Source: Lophius americanus
Taxonomy: Eukaryota > Chordata > Actinopteri > Lophiiformes > Lophiidae
DNA: 64,000 nt
Assembly (NCBI GenBank): GCA_037951165.1
Contig: JBBDHG010000051.1
Span: 3,887,001-3,951,000, forward strand
Reading direction: 5' to 3'
Each line of letters begins with the position of its first letter. Within the stretch, counting starts at the first letter, position 1. Shown one piece after another: positions 1 through 10,085 of this stretch. The position numbers were made by a program, and so were the translations under genes. The notes beneath the pieces were generated by a model, which saw only the letters and a program-made list of their open reading frames with translations, made no database searches and was not told where the DNA came from.

Positions 1-11
1 TGTTTCTCCAG

Positions 12-427
12 GTGAAGAACATTGTCTGCGACGCAGTAGAACAGATATGATACCCAAAGCCCGGATGAAGACTCTCAAGATGACCATTGTAATCGTAAGC
101 TCCTTTGTCATCTGTTGGACACCCTACTACCTTCTGGGGATCTGGTACTGGTTCCAACCTGCCATGATCAAACACACACCTGAGTATGTGCACCACATCC
201 TGTTTGTCTTTGGTAACCTAAATACATGCTGCGACCCGGTCATCTATGGTTTCTACACACCGTCCTTCCGAGCAGACCTTGCCGATGTGATGGCCTGCTG
301 CCGTGGTCACCAGGCCACCAATGCTTCGCCTCGCTCTGTGGATCGTTTGTCTGGGCGGATTGCAGGAGCTGCTGTGGAAATGGAGTCTGATTTGAGCTCA
401 AACCAGCACAGCGGGAACCCTGGTTAA
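12..427 (+). CDS. gnrhr: GnRH receptor, last coding exon (TM6-TM7 and C-terminal tail)
   Basis: This is the 3' coding exon of a class A GPCR of the gonadotropin-releasing-hormone receptor family, a Gq/11-coupled plasma-membrane receptor of pituitary gonadotropes and brain. The exon opens after the acceptor TTTCTCCAG at 3-11 with two bases of a split codon, then reads EEHCLRRSRTDMIPKARMKT (end of intracellular loop 3). TM6 follows with the CWTPYYLLGIWYWF signature, then a short extracellular loop, then TM7 with NLNTCCDPVIYGFY. The DPxxY version of the usual NPxxY motif is a GnRH-receptor hallmark. About 55 residues of cytoplasmic tail follow, rich in Ser and Arg, ending at the TAA at 425-427. 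Mammalian type I GnRH receptors lack this tail, so this is a non-mammalian type receptor. Upstream exons (N terminus, TM1-TM5) lie outside the window. Which teleost paralogue it is cannot be told from this exon alone. The family call is secure. Confidence 0.93.
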
Positions 428-1200
428 ACAAAAGCAAAGTGACTGTAAAGAATTAAGCTCTGTACCTAACATACCTAACTCTCCTAACGCAGATGTCAGC
501 TGTTTGATAGTAAATGAAACCCACAAGCATATGACTGGATGTAAGCGACTTCAGGGAATTGTTTGGGTATGTGGAAAAGCATTTTTTCTTATACTTTTCA
601 GTTTGGGAACCACTACCGTATATTTTCCTTTCCTATACTAGGAACCGTGTGAAAAATTACCAATTGTGAGTGCTTGAAAATCACATATAAATTATAAGCA
701 ATGTCCTTTAGACCAGCTAAAATTACTTAATTGTCATGGATTGATCGTTTGGACCTTTAAAACACACTCCAAAGTCCAACACATTTTGACTTCAAGCCTT
801 CATCAAGGAATCTCTTTGAAAAGTGGGACTTTTTATGGTGGTGATAAACTAATGAGAATACTCCACCTTCTTAAAGGGGTTTCTAACTCCACGTCCCATA
901 TATGTTCAAGATACTACAGTACTGACATTCAGCATGGAAGTTGAATAATTGCATACAAATATCAACCATAAACAGGGGCCAGCAGTATTCGGACACTATT
1001 TAAATGCTTGGACATCACTTGAATTGCACCCAAGTAATTTCTTATTGACACTGAAAGAACATATAAACCACAGCAATTTTATTTGGCTGGCTTATAGCAA
1101 GGTAAATGGCAAGAATATTTTGTGTTTAATCATGAAATAAATGCTATTTTCAAGACATTCTGTAGTGGCGACAATAAATTGATGATGTGTGTTTATTTTG
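428..1200 (+). other. gnrhr 3' UTR with polyadenylation signals
   Basis: AT-rich non-coding sequence follows the gnrhr stop codon. AATAAA hexamers lie at 1136-1141 and 1173-1178, so the transcript plausibly ends near 1.16-1.20 kb. Within it, about 700-810 is an inverted copy of a dispersed repeat also seen at 2.05-2.24 kb and 38.5-38.7 kb. The extent is inferred from the hexamers alone. Confidence 0.5.
700..812 (-). repeat. Dispersed repeat, copy 1 (Penelope/hammerhead-like, degenerate)
   Basis: On the - strand this reads TGATGAAGGCTTGAAG, then an A-rich stretch, then TGTGTTGGA, followed by a GGTCC block and an AGCTAAAAT-like block. The same order of blocks occurs on the + strand at 38.52-38.72 kb and more weakly at 2.04-2.24 kb. 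The CTGATGA...GAAA layout resembles the hammerhead ribozyme core carried by Penelope-like elements, but the core bases here are mutated. The resemblance is inference; the homology between copies is visible directly. Confidence 0.45.
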
Positions 1201-1560
1201 GAATTGATTTGGGACAGAATTACACGCTTTTCATGTTTACTTAAATGATATTATCCCTAACATTGATTTAACATTGAGAAAGCATTAATTTGTGAGACTT
1301 AACAATATATAGAAACACTCAAGGAAATGTACATGCATCTGTTTTCAGAAAACCTACGGACAGACACACCATTCTACATCCCAGGAGTTTCCACCCTAAG
1401 TGGTTTAAGGAGAATGATCAGTTCCAATGTGTTAAGACAATATGTGACCAGGAAATAATTTGAGAATAAAATCTAATTAAATAGTTGATCCCTTTCATTT
1501 ACAAAGCTATAGGATAGAATAGAAATGATAAACTACATTTTTTTTCCTTCCAGATTTTCA
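1201..1560. other. Intergenic, nothing recognised
   Basis: AT-rich sequence just past the inferred gnrhr transcript end. I saw no exon, repeat end or RNA gene here. Confidence 0.5.
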
Positions 1561-1562
1561 GA

Positions 1563-1800
1563 CACAACACAGTCTCAGGGTGATATGTTGTAGATTCTGA
1601 CTGCAGTTGGGACAAAGGACAAGCGGTAACGCTCTGTCTTACACTGTGAGTGTAACAGTCTGCCGCTGAAGGAGCTGCTCAGAGCTCTCGGAATCTCATG
1701 TAGGGGTTGAGAGGTGTTGTCAAGGATAGAGGTCAGCTTGGTTAACATCCTCCTCTCACGAACCTCCTCCAAAGAGTCCAGGGGACACGCCTAGAATTAG
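1563..1800 (-). mobile_element. LINE ORF2 C-terminal fragment
   Basis: The - strand frame ending at 1575 encodes MEEVRERRMLTKLTSILDNT, then SQPLHEIP, then SSSFSGRLLHSQCKTERYRL and FVPTAVRIYNIS. This matches the reading at 57.3-57.5 kb (RRMMVKLSSLRDN, SSFSDRLLHPKC, ERYRRLFLPAAVRLHNQH). It is the extreme C-terminal end of a teleost non-LTR retrotransposon polyprotein. Only this stub remains. Confidence 0.6.
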
Positions 1801-1844
1801 CTTGACCTCCTGACTAGCCTCATGAGTCTCTTCCTGTTCCTCTC

Positions 1845-1895
1845 TGAATATCTTTATTGTCATTGTGCAAGTACAACGAAATTAAGGTGCCATTC
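1845..1895 (-). mobile_element. LINE 3' tail fragment
   Basis: The - strand reads TTTCGTTGTACTTGCACAAT then GACAATAAAGATA, a common teleost LINE 3' terminus. It lies on the 5' side of the ORF stub at 1575-1772, so it must come from a different insertion. Confidence 0.45.
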
Positions 1896-2039
1896 TTTCA
1901 AGGTGCAAATAAGGGAAGAAAAGGTCAAAGAAAGAGGACAAAGAAAGCAAGAGAGAAGAAGAGAGACAAAGAAAGCTTAACCAAAGATAAGTCACCGACC
2001 ATCACTACCATAGAAGGTCTCGCTTACTTATGAGATCTG

Positions 2040-2245
2040 TTCTACTTCCTGCTGAATATTTGAAGCGTTAACAAATTGGAGTTGGTGTTTTATAGTACCA
2101 AATGAATACTCAGTGACAAAAAAGGCATTTTAACTGTTACAAAGGAGAGCACCTTGGAATTTCTTTGTGATTTTCATATCTAAATATACCTGCCCAAAGA
2201 GAACCTCCAACTAAAGTAAATCATTTTGATTTTGCAGGGAGCGTG
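2040..2245 (+). repeat. Dispersed repeat, copy 2
   Basis: This stretch aligns by eye with 38,520-38,720. Shared blocks include GGAATTTCTTTG, a TCTAAATATA block and AACTCCAAC/ACCTCCA, ending in an AAATCATTT block. It is more diverged than copy 3 and its hammerhead-like part (CTGCTGAATATTTGAAG) is poorly kept. Confidence 0.4.
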
Positions 2246-2775
2246 CCACAAGTACGAACGCTTGTTTTACTGTGACATATGCCTGTTGATGATGTCGTCT
2301 CTACCTAAGACTCAAAGCTACGCTAACCACATACTGCCTACATCTCGGTTCATAGCACAAAACTGTTTAATATCAGACTTTAGACTTCTCCCATAAAGTA
2401 TTATCCAAAATGTTGTACTGTCCCTTAAAGCATCTAAGCTAACTCTAAGAGAAGATTGATGACTGCACTTCCCTGCATGATTGTGAAAACCTACCAAGGA
2501 CAGTAGTTTTGGGTGTAGAGCATTACGTAAGTCATTAATGACTGCAATATCCCACCTCAGTCTCTAGATTGTAATAGACAGCAAGGCATACTCTGTTGTT
2601 GTATATATGACCAACCTATGTACAGTCTATGTAACAATTCAAAGAATGTAACTTTGTGAACATTATAACTGTCTAAATCCAAGGTGTTATGTAAAGAATT
2701 TCATATATGCTCAGTAAAGGTTTATGCTCAATTGTGACACAATTTCAGTCATTAGTTTCTGCTAGGGTGTGTTCA
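2246..2775. other. Intergenic, nothing recognised
   Basis: AT-rich unique-looking sequence. I could not assign any coding exon, RNA or repeat to it. Confidence 0.4.
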
Positions 2776-3262
2776 TAGTTTGGGCCCAGGAGCAGATTCA
2801 GAGACTGGAAAATGTGAGAAAAAAGGATTTTATTGTCCAGATGAAGTTAAGCAGAGGGATGGCGATGGCAAGTTGGAATGTCAGGGTCAGGCTGAAGCGT
2901 GGAACACTTGGGAGGAGATGGCTAGAAAGGGATGATTCACTGGGAGTTCCGGAGCACAAGAACAATTAGTGAACGCATGACGGAAAATACTCAAAATGGT
3001 TAAAAATTTAGATATTTAAATTTTTTTTTGGTATGATACAGCTACTATATATATATATATGATGGTATAACCCGGTGAGGAGAATGGAGATCCTGGATAG
3101 AAATACTGCATCAGTTGAGGTGATGTGATTCAGGTGCAGAGCTGAGCTATGTATGAGACAAACATGCATGAAGCGGAAGATAGACTGAGGAGCACGCGAT
3201 ACAAAAACACGCTTACACCAACACCAAAGAGATGCCAGATCATGAGCTGGGCGGCTGCGACA
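2776..3262 (-). repeat. Possible dispersed transposon-derived repeat
   Basis: The segment contains phrases such as GAGAATGGAGATCCTGGATA and GCCAGATCATGAGCTGGGCG, which I associate with an abundant teleost interspersed repeat. An (AT)n run lies at 3045-3060. No transposase frame or terminal repeat is evident. Orientation and class are not established. Confidence 0.3.
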
Positions 3263-3783
3263 AACTGGCCTGGGTAATTTGAAAAATCTGAAAATTCAAA
3301 TCAATTTATTTGGAATAGCATTAGAAAAGGATGTTTCTGATAAACATTCCATTTTATAAGAAACATGGAATGCAACATAATATTGATAAATCTCTATGGA
3401 TCCAAGGATTTACAGTCTTTAATTTTGTTTTCAATATTAAGTGACTGGTTATGTTTCTGGTCCTTAGTAAGGTAGATACCCATGTATCTAATTTGTGACT
3501 TTATAGGAATATAAACAAACACTTTCTAGTGGTTTTTCATTTATTGTAAGTAGTTCGAATTTTAAAAATTTCAGTTGAACCCTGATCCACTCTTTTATTT
3601 TTCTATACTTATAGGGATTTGATATACACCTTGCAGGAATTGCACTGTGTCATCCGCAAGGTGATGAACATATTTATAGCTAATACATTTAATTTCTTTA
3701 TGTCTTCACAATTTTCTAGATAAATTTCTAACATTTCAGTGTGGTAGGATAAACAGATATGGTTAAATAGGGCAGCCTAACCT
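3263..3783 (-). mobile_element. Tx1/L1-like LINE, distal RT segment (left part of split copy)
   Basis: Read on the - strand, the decayed frame contains GCPI*PYLFIL, matching the RT block 'GCPLSPYLFIL', then HLADDTVQFLQGV, matching the LADD catalytic block of L1/Tx1 reverse transcriptase. Stops interrupt it. It continues the element found at 6473-8690: the two parts are separated by the younger L2 insertion at 3784-6472. Confidence 0.55.
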
Positions 3784-5520
3784 ACATTAATAATAATAAT
3801 ATTAATACATTTTATTTTCAGTGCATTTTTTCATTCAATGAATCTCGGAGTGCTACAGGTAAAAAAACCCTCGACCTGAGGGTGAGGGTGGAGGATTGTG
3901 GACTGATGAGTTCTTGTAGGTAGGGAGGTGCGTGACTATTAATGCTTTAATGGGTGTGCAGAAGGACTTTGTAATTTAAACGGTATGAGACAGGAAGCCA
4001 GTGTAATGAATAGAAGATGGGGGTTATATGCTCGTATTTGCGAGCTCTCATCAGGATCCTGGCAGCGCTGTTCTGGATGTATTGCGGCTTCTTGATGCTT
4101 TTGCCAGTAATCCCAAAGAAGAGCCTGTTACAGTAGTCCAGTCACGAGGAGACAAAGGCATGGACAAGCTTCTCTGCATCTGAAAGGGTTATGATTGAAA
4201 AGAGTTTTGAGATGTTTGTGAGATAAAGGAAGGAGGTCTTGTACAGATGATTCATGGGGTCACTGAAGGTCAGGTGTGGATCAAACCTAACTCCCAGATT
4301 TGTGGCTGTAGAGGAGAAAGGGATAACCTGGTTGTCAAAGGTGAGCTGAGTTATGGATGAAGACTGAACCTGGTGTGGGGTGCCAACAATAAGAGCCTCA
4401 GTTTTGTTGCTATTTAATTGCAGGAAGTTACTGCTCATCCATGCCTTTATCTCCTCGAGACAGGTGGTGAGACATGACAGAGCGGCAGCTACGACTTGTG
4501 CCGTTTTTGATTAAAAGCTGTGTGTCATCAACATAACAGTGGAAGGACATCCCGTGTGCTGATGACACAACTGAGAGGGAGCATGTAGACGATGTAGGAC
4601 TGGAACCACTTCAGTACACTGTCTGAAAGACCAACGGTGGTATGGAGGTGCCCCAGGAGAATATTATGATCCACCGTATCGAATGCAGCTGTCAGATTGA
4701 GGAGAACGAGGACTGATGGTGATCCTCCGTCAGCTGTTATGATTAGGTCATTCGTCACTCTGTGCAGAGCTCTTTCGGTACTGTGAGCTGAACGCATGCC
4801 TGACTGGAATTTCTCAAAATTGTTGTTGATTTTGAGGTGGGACTGGTGCTGGAAGACAACTATTTTCTCCATTACCTTAGACAGAAAAGTAAGGCTAGAA
4901 ATAGGCCTGTAGTTGGCAAGAACCTCCGGGTCAAGGGTGGGCTTCTTGAGGAAGGGGCGGATGACGGCCACTTTAAGAGCAGGTGGGACATGACCAGTTT
5001 GGAGGGACAGATTAAAAGCCTGGGTGCTGATTGAGCTGAGGATGGAGATGAATGACTTGAGCAGAGCAGTTGGAATGGGAACCAAGGGGCAGGTGGATGG
5101 TTTCCTTTCTCCGAGGTTGTCCTCAATGAGGCTTTGCGGAACCTCAGTGAAACATGGGAGAGATGGAAAACTCCCAGGTGAGGAATTGGAGGCAGGGGGA
5201 GACATGGAAGGGGAGCTGGACATCAGGGAGCAAATATTGTTGACTTTGGATCTAAAAAAGTAAATAAAGCTGTTACATCGCTCCTCTGTAGCTTCAATTA
5301 CGGAGGATGATTGTGGCTTCAGGAGATTGTTTATGGTGGAGGAAAAAGCTGCTTAGAGTTGCCATTGTTTTTATTGATCAGGTTGGAGTAGAATTCGGAG
5401 CGAGCCTTTTCCGCAGTTCCTGTGTGAACCACGAGGCAGAGTTTTCAAATCAGACCTCACATGTCTTGACAGGGGCATGTAGGTCAAAACTCAGGGTGGA
5501 CGGCCTACTGCCAGGACCGG
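3784..5520 (-). mobile_element. L2/CR1-like LINE, RT domain and 3' end (family A)
   Basis: The - strand encodes most of a jockey-superfamily L2-type reverse transcriptase. In order there are DLHAPVKT and NKNNGNS (near 5.3-5.5 kb), VIRPFLKKPTLDPEVLANYR then PISSLTFLSKVMEKIV, FQSGMRSAHSTERALHRVTN, LNLTAAFDTVDHNIL (motif A), CYVDDTQLL at about 4.52 kb (catalytic YxDD), MSSNFLQLNSNKTEALIVGT, and LDYCNRLFFGITGKS. The element ends in an (AAT)n tail at 3787-3806, as teleost L2 copies do. The longest intact frame is 231 codons (4528-5223), and frameshifts and stops make it non-functional. The endonuclease end of the same copy lies at 6177-6472, beyond an inserted element. Confidence 0.85.
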
Positions 5521-6176
5521 TCGGGTTTGAAAAAAAGAGACAAACAGACAGAGACAGAGAGAGTGAGAGAGAAAAAGAGAGAGACAAGGGAGGGGAGAGA
5601 TACAGACGGGGGAAAAAGCAGCAAAGATATCAGCTATAAACCACTTTCTTCAACCTCTCCATGGTCGGGCCGTCAAAAGTCAAGTTTGTAACATGCATTA
5701 ATCCATTTAAAATGCATTAATCCAGTTACATGTATAAATCCAGTAACATGCATTAATCCAGTAACATGCATTAAAGTGAGAGGGAGGTATAAAGAGGGGT
5801 AGTGAGAGAGGAAGAGAGAAAAGCTCAGTGCATCATGGGAGATCCACTAGCAGTCTAAATCTATAGCAGCATAGCTAAGAGCTAGCTTATGCCAGCCTTA
5901 ATTATAAACTTTATCATAAAGGAAAGTTTTAAGCCTACTTTTAAATGTAGAGAGGGTCTCTGCCCCCCGAACCAAGATTGGAAGATGGTTCCACAGGAGA
6001 GGAGCCTGATAGCTGAATGCTCTGGCTCCCATTCTACTTCTGGAGACTCTAGGGACGACAAGTAACCCTGCATGCTGGGTGCGCAGAGTTCTGATTGGAA
6101 AATATGTAACTGCGAGCTCCTTCAGACACGTTGGTGCCTGACCGTTAAGGGCTTTGTTAGTAGATTGAATTTGATT
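5521..6176 (-). mobile_element. Second L2-like LINE 3' fragment (family B), nested in family A
   Basis: Frame remnants on the - strand give the C-terminal pattern RMGARAFSYQAPLLWN...LVRGAETLSTFK...LKTFL with frameshifts. The same family reappears at 53.64-54.74 kb (shared phrases CTGCCTCCCGAACCA, CCAAAGGAGAGGAGC, CATGGGA). A GA-rich tract (5528-5620) and a ~21-bp tandem repeat (5688-5775) lie toward its 3' side. It splits the family A L2 between its endonuclease (6177-6472) and its linker/RT (below 5520), so it inserted later. Confidence 0.6.
5688..5776 (+). repeat. ~21-bp tandem repeat
   Basis: The unit AATCCAGTAACATGCATTAA recurs about four times with small changes. It lies inside the family B LINE fragment. 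Confidence 0.7.
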
Positions 6177-6472
6177 CTAGATTTTACGCTTAGGTCCAGT
6201 AGAGGGCAGCGGTAAGTTCAAGGCCATTGAGACCACCTTGTGGTCTGACACACCTAGGTCATAGACCTCTTGGCTAGTGATGGAGGCTGAGTCCGTGATG
6301 ACCAGAGCCAAAGTGTGGCCCCTGATATGAGTGGGAACCTCAACATGCTGCTGCAGACACTCAAGTAGACTCAGGAACTCTCTCGCAGGATGGCAGGTGA
6401 GGTTGTCAACATGGATATTTAGATCGCCAATGATGACAATATTTGTTGACATGGTACAGAGTGATGACATTA
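6177..6472 (-). mobile_element. L2-like LINE endonuclease fragment (5' part of family A copy)
   Basis: The - strand frame 6177-6470 encodes the end of an apurinic-type endonuclease: NIVIIGDLNIHVD, FLSLLECLQQHVEVPTHIRG, HTLALVI and YDLGVSDHKVVSMAL. GDxN and SDH are catalytic EN motifs. It ends in PSTGPKRKI and then runs into family B sequence. The copy is 5'-truncated near 6,472, where Tx1/L1-like sequence resumes. Confidence 0.75.
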
Positions 6473-8690
6473 TTCTCGAATCTTGTAGTATCTACATATC
6501 TTCAAGTATTGAAAAATAAATCGATGTTGAACAGAATCAAAAGCTTTCTAAAAATCTAATAAAAGAAGTAAAACCATTATCTTCAATTAAATTTCTATAT
6601 TTAGTAATATCCATTATCAGCCTTATGTTGTTGTGAACTGACCTTCATTTCAAAAAGCCTGATTTCTGATTTCTGCAGTAAGTTTTTCAATATCTATATG
6701 CCGCTTAGTAAAAGGATAGGTTAATAATTTGTAGTCTGAGTTCCTCAGAGTAATAGGCGTTCTGTTTTCAAACACTCTGGGGTATTTATTAGGGTTAGCG
6801 ATACAGATAATGATTCCTTTCCTCAAAAGTCTCTTGTTAGACCGTCTGATCCAGGAGCTTTGTACGGAGAGAGACGACCAATCGCTGCATCCAGCTCTGC
6901 CACAGTTATCTGATTTTCACTCCTTTGTTCAAAGTCATCATTTACAATTTATTTCTCTATGTCCTTTATAAATATAGGACAGTCCTCTTTTGAAAAAGCT
7001 GTAGAGCTGACTATAAAATTGAAAGATTTTTGTCAATTTGAATTTTTCATCAGCAATCTTGATATCATCAATCAGTAAGGATTTTATATTATTGTTGCAG
7101 TGTCTTCTCTTTTCTGGACCACAGTATAAGCAATTTTTCTCCCTCTGTGACTAATTTAGCTCAAGATCAGATAAACGCCCGTTGTGCTATTACAGTTTAC
7201 ATATCGTCGGGTTTAGGTTGAAGGCTTACTATTTTCTGTCTATCATCTTCTTTTGGGTTAGGCTTGCTGCAAAAAATATACTTAGTTGTTTAAAATTATC
7301 CAATTTTTTTTCTGCACTAAATGAAATAGTGAATTGGCGTATTTTATATTTGAGGACCTCCCGATTTTGATACATGTGTTGGAGGATCTTTACGGTTTAA
7401 AATATCTGCAACCATAAGTTTGTCAGTTGAGTGTAAAGCCTTTAAGCTTCCTAAAAAGTAAATTTGCTCTAAGAGTCGCCTGTTTTCTTTGCTATTGTTG
7501 TACCCATAAATGTTAACTAAATTGACTTTCACATTATCCAAAGATTTATTATAATACTTAACTTATGCCCGCATTCATCTGCATATAAGTATTATCTGGC
7601 CTTGAAAGTTTTCTAGCATGATGGCGACCCCTGTTGAACGAGAAGTGCCATGACTGAAATAAGATTTATCTCCACATTTTTTAGACCAAAACAAAGCATC
7701 TTCTTCCTTAGAATGTTTTTTCTTGTAAGAAAATTCTGTGTACGTTTTTCCTTTTGCAAAAGGAACTTTTATCTCTAAGTCCCCTTGCACTAACGGATAT
7801 AAAACAGAGATCATTTTCAATTGAACAAAAATACAAAAGAACCGGAATTAACTTACTTAACACTGAATGTGCCAGAGTAGTTATTGTATGACTCCCTGAC
7901 CATTTATTGAAGCCATACGGGCCTCGGATTATAGTCTTGAGTCCTTCCCTTCCCACTTTTTAAATCTCGGGCCACACAGCTTTTTGCGCCTCTCTGTCTT
8001 CCTTTATGAGATCTTAATCGAATTGAATGTTGAGGTGTTTACAAACGGAGTACTGTTTGATGGTTCCCAAGAGTTCATCCCTGAAATGCCTTCCAGTGAC
8101 CTGTATGATGACTTGATGATGGCAATCGATGTTGAATGGTCCGATGCACTTTACACCCATATTGTGTTTCCAATGTGGAGCAATCTTTTCAATACCCTCG
8201 ATGACGATTCTTCAGGTATTTTCTTCCTTTTCGTCTTTACGGCCATTCAGCCTTACGTTCCATCTTCTTCTGTTATGTTTAAGTTCTGCAGCTTTTTTTC
8301 CCCATATCTGTATCTTTCTTGTCTATCTCTGAATTCATCTCTTTCAGCTTTAAGTACTTTGTTTTTTCCGCGGAGTTAAACTTGTCCACTTTAGCAATGT
8401 TGTCATAGTGAATGTATTTCGATGAAGTTCCATCTTTATTCCTGTTTTGAACAGTACCGATCGCAGCCAATATAGAAGCATTGGAGGCGTATTTGATACA
8501 ATCTTCAGTCAAACTGTTCTAGGCTCCTTTTGATTTCTTTTGAAGGGCCAGGGGGGTTGAAAGATGAAGTTTAAACGTTTTTTGCTCCTTTCGAGCCTTT
8601 AGAGCGTATACATGTTTCCAAAATAGTCGTGTGCTTGCAGAGCCTTAGCACTGCACCTCGCATTAGATTTAGCCATAACGAAGTTTGGAA
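6473..8690 (-). mobile_element. Tx1/L1-like LINE, ORF1/EN/early RT (right part of split copy)
   Basis: Read 8690 to 6473 on the - strand. An ATG near 8.67 kb starts MAKSNARCSAKALQAHDYFG. The EN region of ORF2 follows: NDLCFISVSARGLRD, HSKEEDALFWSKKCGDKSYF, GTSRSTGVAIMLENFQGQI, and DNVKVNLVNIYGYNNSKENR. RT motif A lies near 6.52 kb as KAFDSVQHRFIFQYLK. Many stops and frameshifts make it an old copy. It breaks at the L2 insertion and its later RT motifs are at 3263-3783. Confidence 0.65.
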
Positions 8691-8717
8691 AACTACAATA
8701 GAAGGGTTCTTACTCAT

Positions 8718-9320
8718 TTAATAATAATAATAATAATAATACATTTAATTTATAATGCACTTTACATTTGGATCAAATCTCAAAGTGCTACAAAGTAAAA
8801 GCAGATAAAAGCATCAATAAAATAATAAAACAATAACTAAATAAAAGCCTGACCAAAAAGCAGCAATGTTAATTAAAGTTATTTCTTTAATTGTTAATGG
8901 TTAACAATAATTAATGGTTCTGCTAAAAAGGAAAGTTTTAAGTCCTTTTTTAAATGTGTCAGTCGTCTGTGCAGCCCTGAGATGGTCAGGGAGGGCATTC
9001 CACAGACGAGGGGCAGCAGAACAGAAGGCCCGATCTCCCATGGTGCTGAGCTTAGTCCGGGGAAGGAGGAGGCGGTATGAGTGGGTAGAACGGAGGGATC
9101 GTGTTGAGGTCAGTGGGGTGAGTAGTTCTTTTAGGTAGGGGGGTGCGTTACCATGGATGCACTGGTGAGTGAGGAGAGAGATCTTATAATCAATCCTGGA
9201 GGAGATTGGAAGCCAATGAAGGGAATGAAGAAAGGGGGTGATGTGTTTGTGTTTACGCACTCTCATCAGGATCGTTGCAGCACTGTTTTGAACATATGTA
9301 GTCTTTGAAGACTTTTATCA
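8718..9320 (-). mobile_element. L2-like LINE 3' end, 5'-truncated copy (family A)
   Basis: The - strand frame 8901-9266 encodes HITPFLHSLHWLPISSRIDY, LLTHQCIHGNAPPYLKELLT, GDRAFCSAAPRLWNALPDHL and TFKKGLKTFLF, the C terminus of an L2 polyprotein. A short 3' UTR and an (AAT)n tail at 8719-8740 follow. A single frame of 121 codons is intact, so it is younger than its neighbours. The 5' end is lost near 9.32 kb. Confidence 0.85.
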
Positions 9321-10085
9321 GGGATCCCGATTTGTGTATTAAACCTGTATTAGTCACTAAAGGAAGCATAAAAAAGATTGTCCCAGGGTGCAATACTTTT
9401 AAGTGTCCTTTGTAAACACTAACCTATTCTTGAGGCTTTTGCATATGGTTTTTCTTAACCTGCTGTGTTGTGGCTTTTGCAGTGTGCGTGTGTTGTGAAA
9501 TTGATGATCTTTTCTTAATTTGCAGCATGCGCATGTTGTCAAATTAATGCTTGCAGTGCGTTTGCCCCTGTCGGACACCATAGCAAAAGCTAGCCTGTGT
9601 TGTCTGATGAAAATGTTAATGCTGGGTTTGAAAGAAAGGTCTTAGAACCCACGGTGACATATAGGGGTTCTGATGGCAAAAAGTTAGATGGGAGTACTAC
9701 TACAAATAAATAAGATATTTCGTCAATTTGTTGGTCCAAGCTAAATGAGGATTTGGGCCTCTTGTGTTCACTTTCAACCCAGTCTTATCATCCACGATCC
9801 TCTCACAGCTTCTGTAAACCCGTAAATCACAGATGATTGAAACCGGTAAATCTCAGTTTGGCTGTAAAGAGCTATTATTGTCTAAAGTGATCTGACCAAT
9901 CTGTCATGAGCTAGTTTCACTTACACCATGCGAGGAACGCCAAAATCCTGACTTGGACTGATTTTCTGCTTTTTTTAAGCATAGATTTTCAATCTGCTCA
10001 TTTTGACAAGTATTATCAAATGTTATTTACCGAAAGATGTTACCAGTCAGTGATATAGGTAATTTATTAACAGAGGCAAAACAGA
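9321..10085. other. Intergenic, nothing recognised
   Basis: Between the L2 copy and the possible igdcc3 transcript end. About 9.44-9.57 kb holds an imperfect local duplication (TTGCAGTGTGCGTGTGTTGT against TTGCAGCATGCGCATGTTGT). I saw nothing else. Confidence 0.4.
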
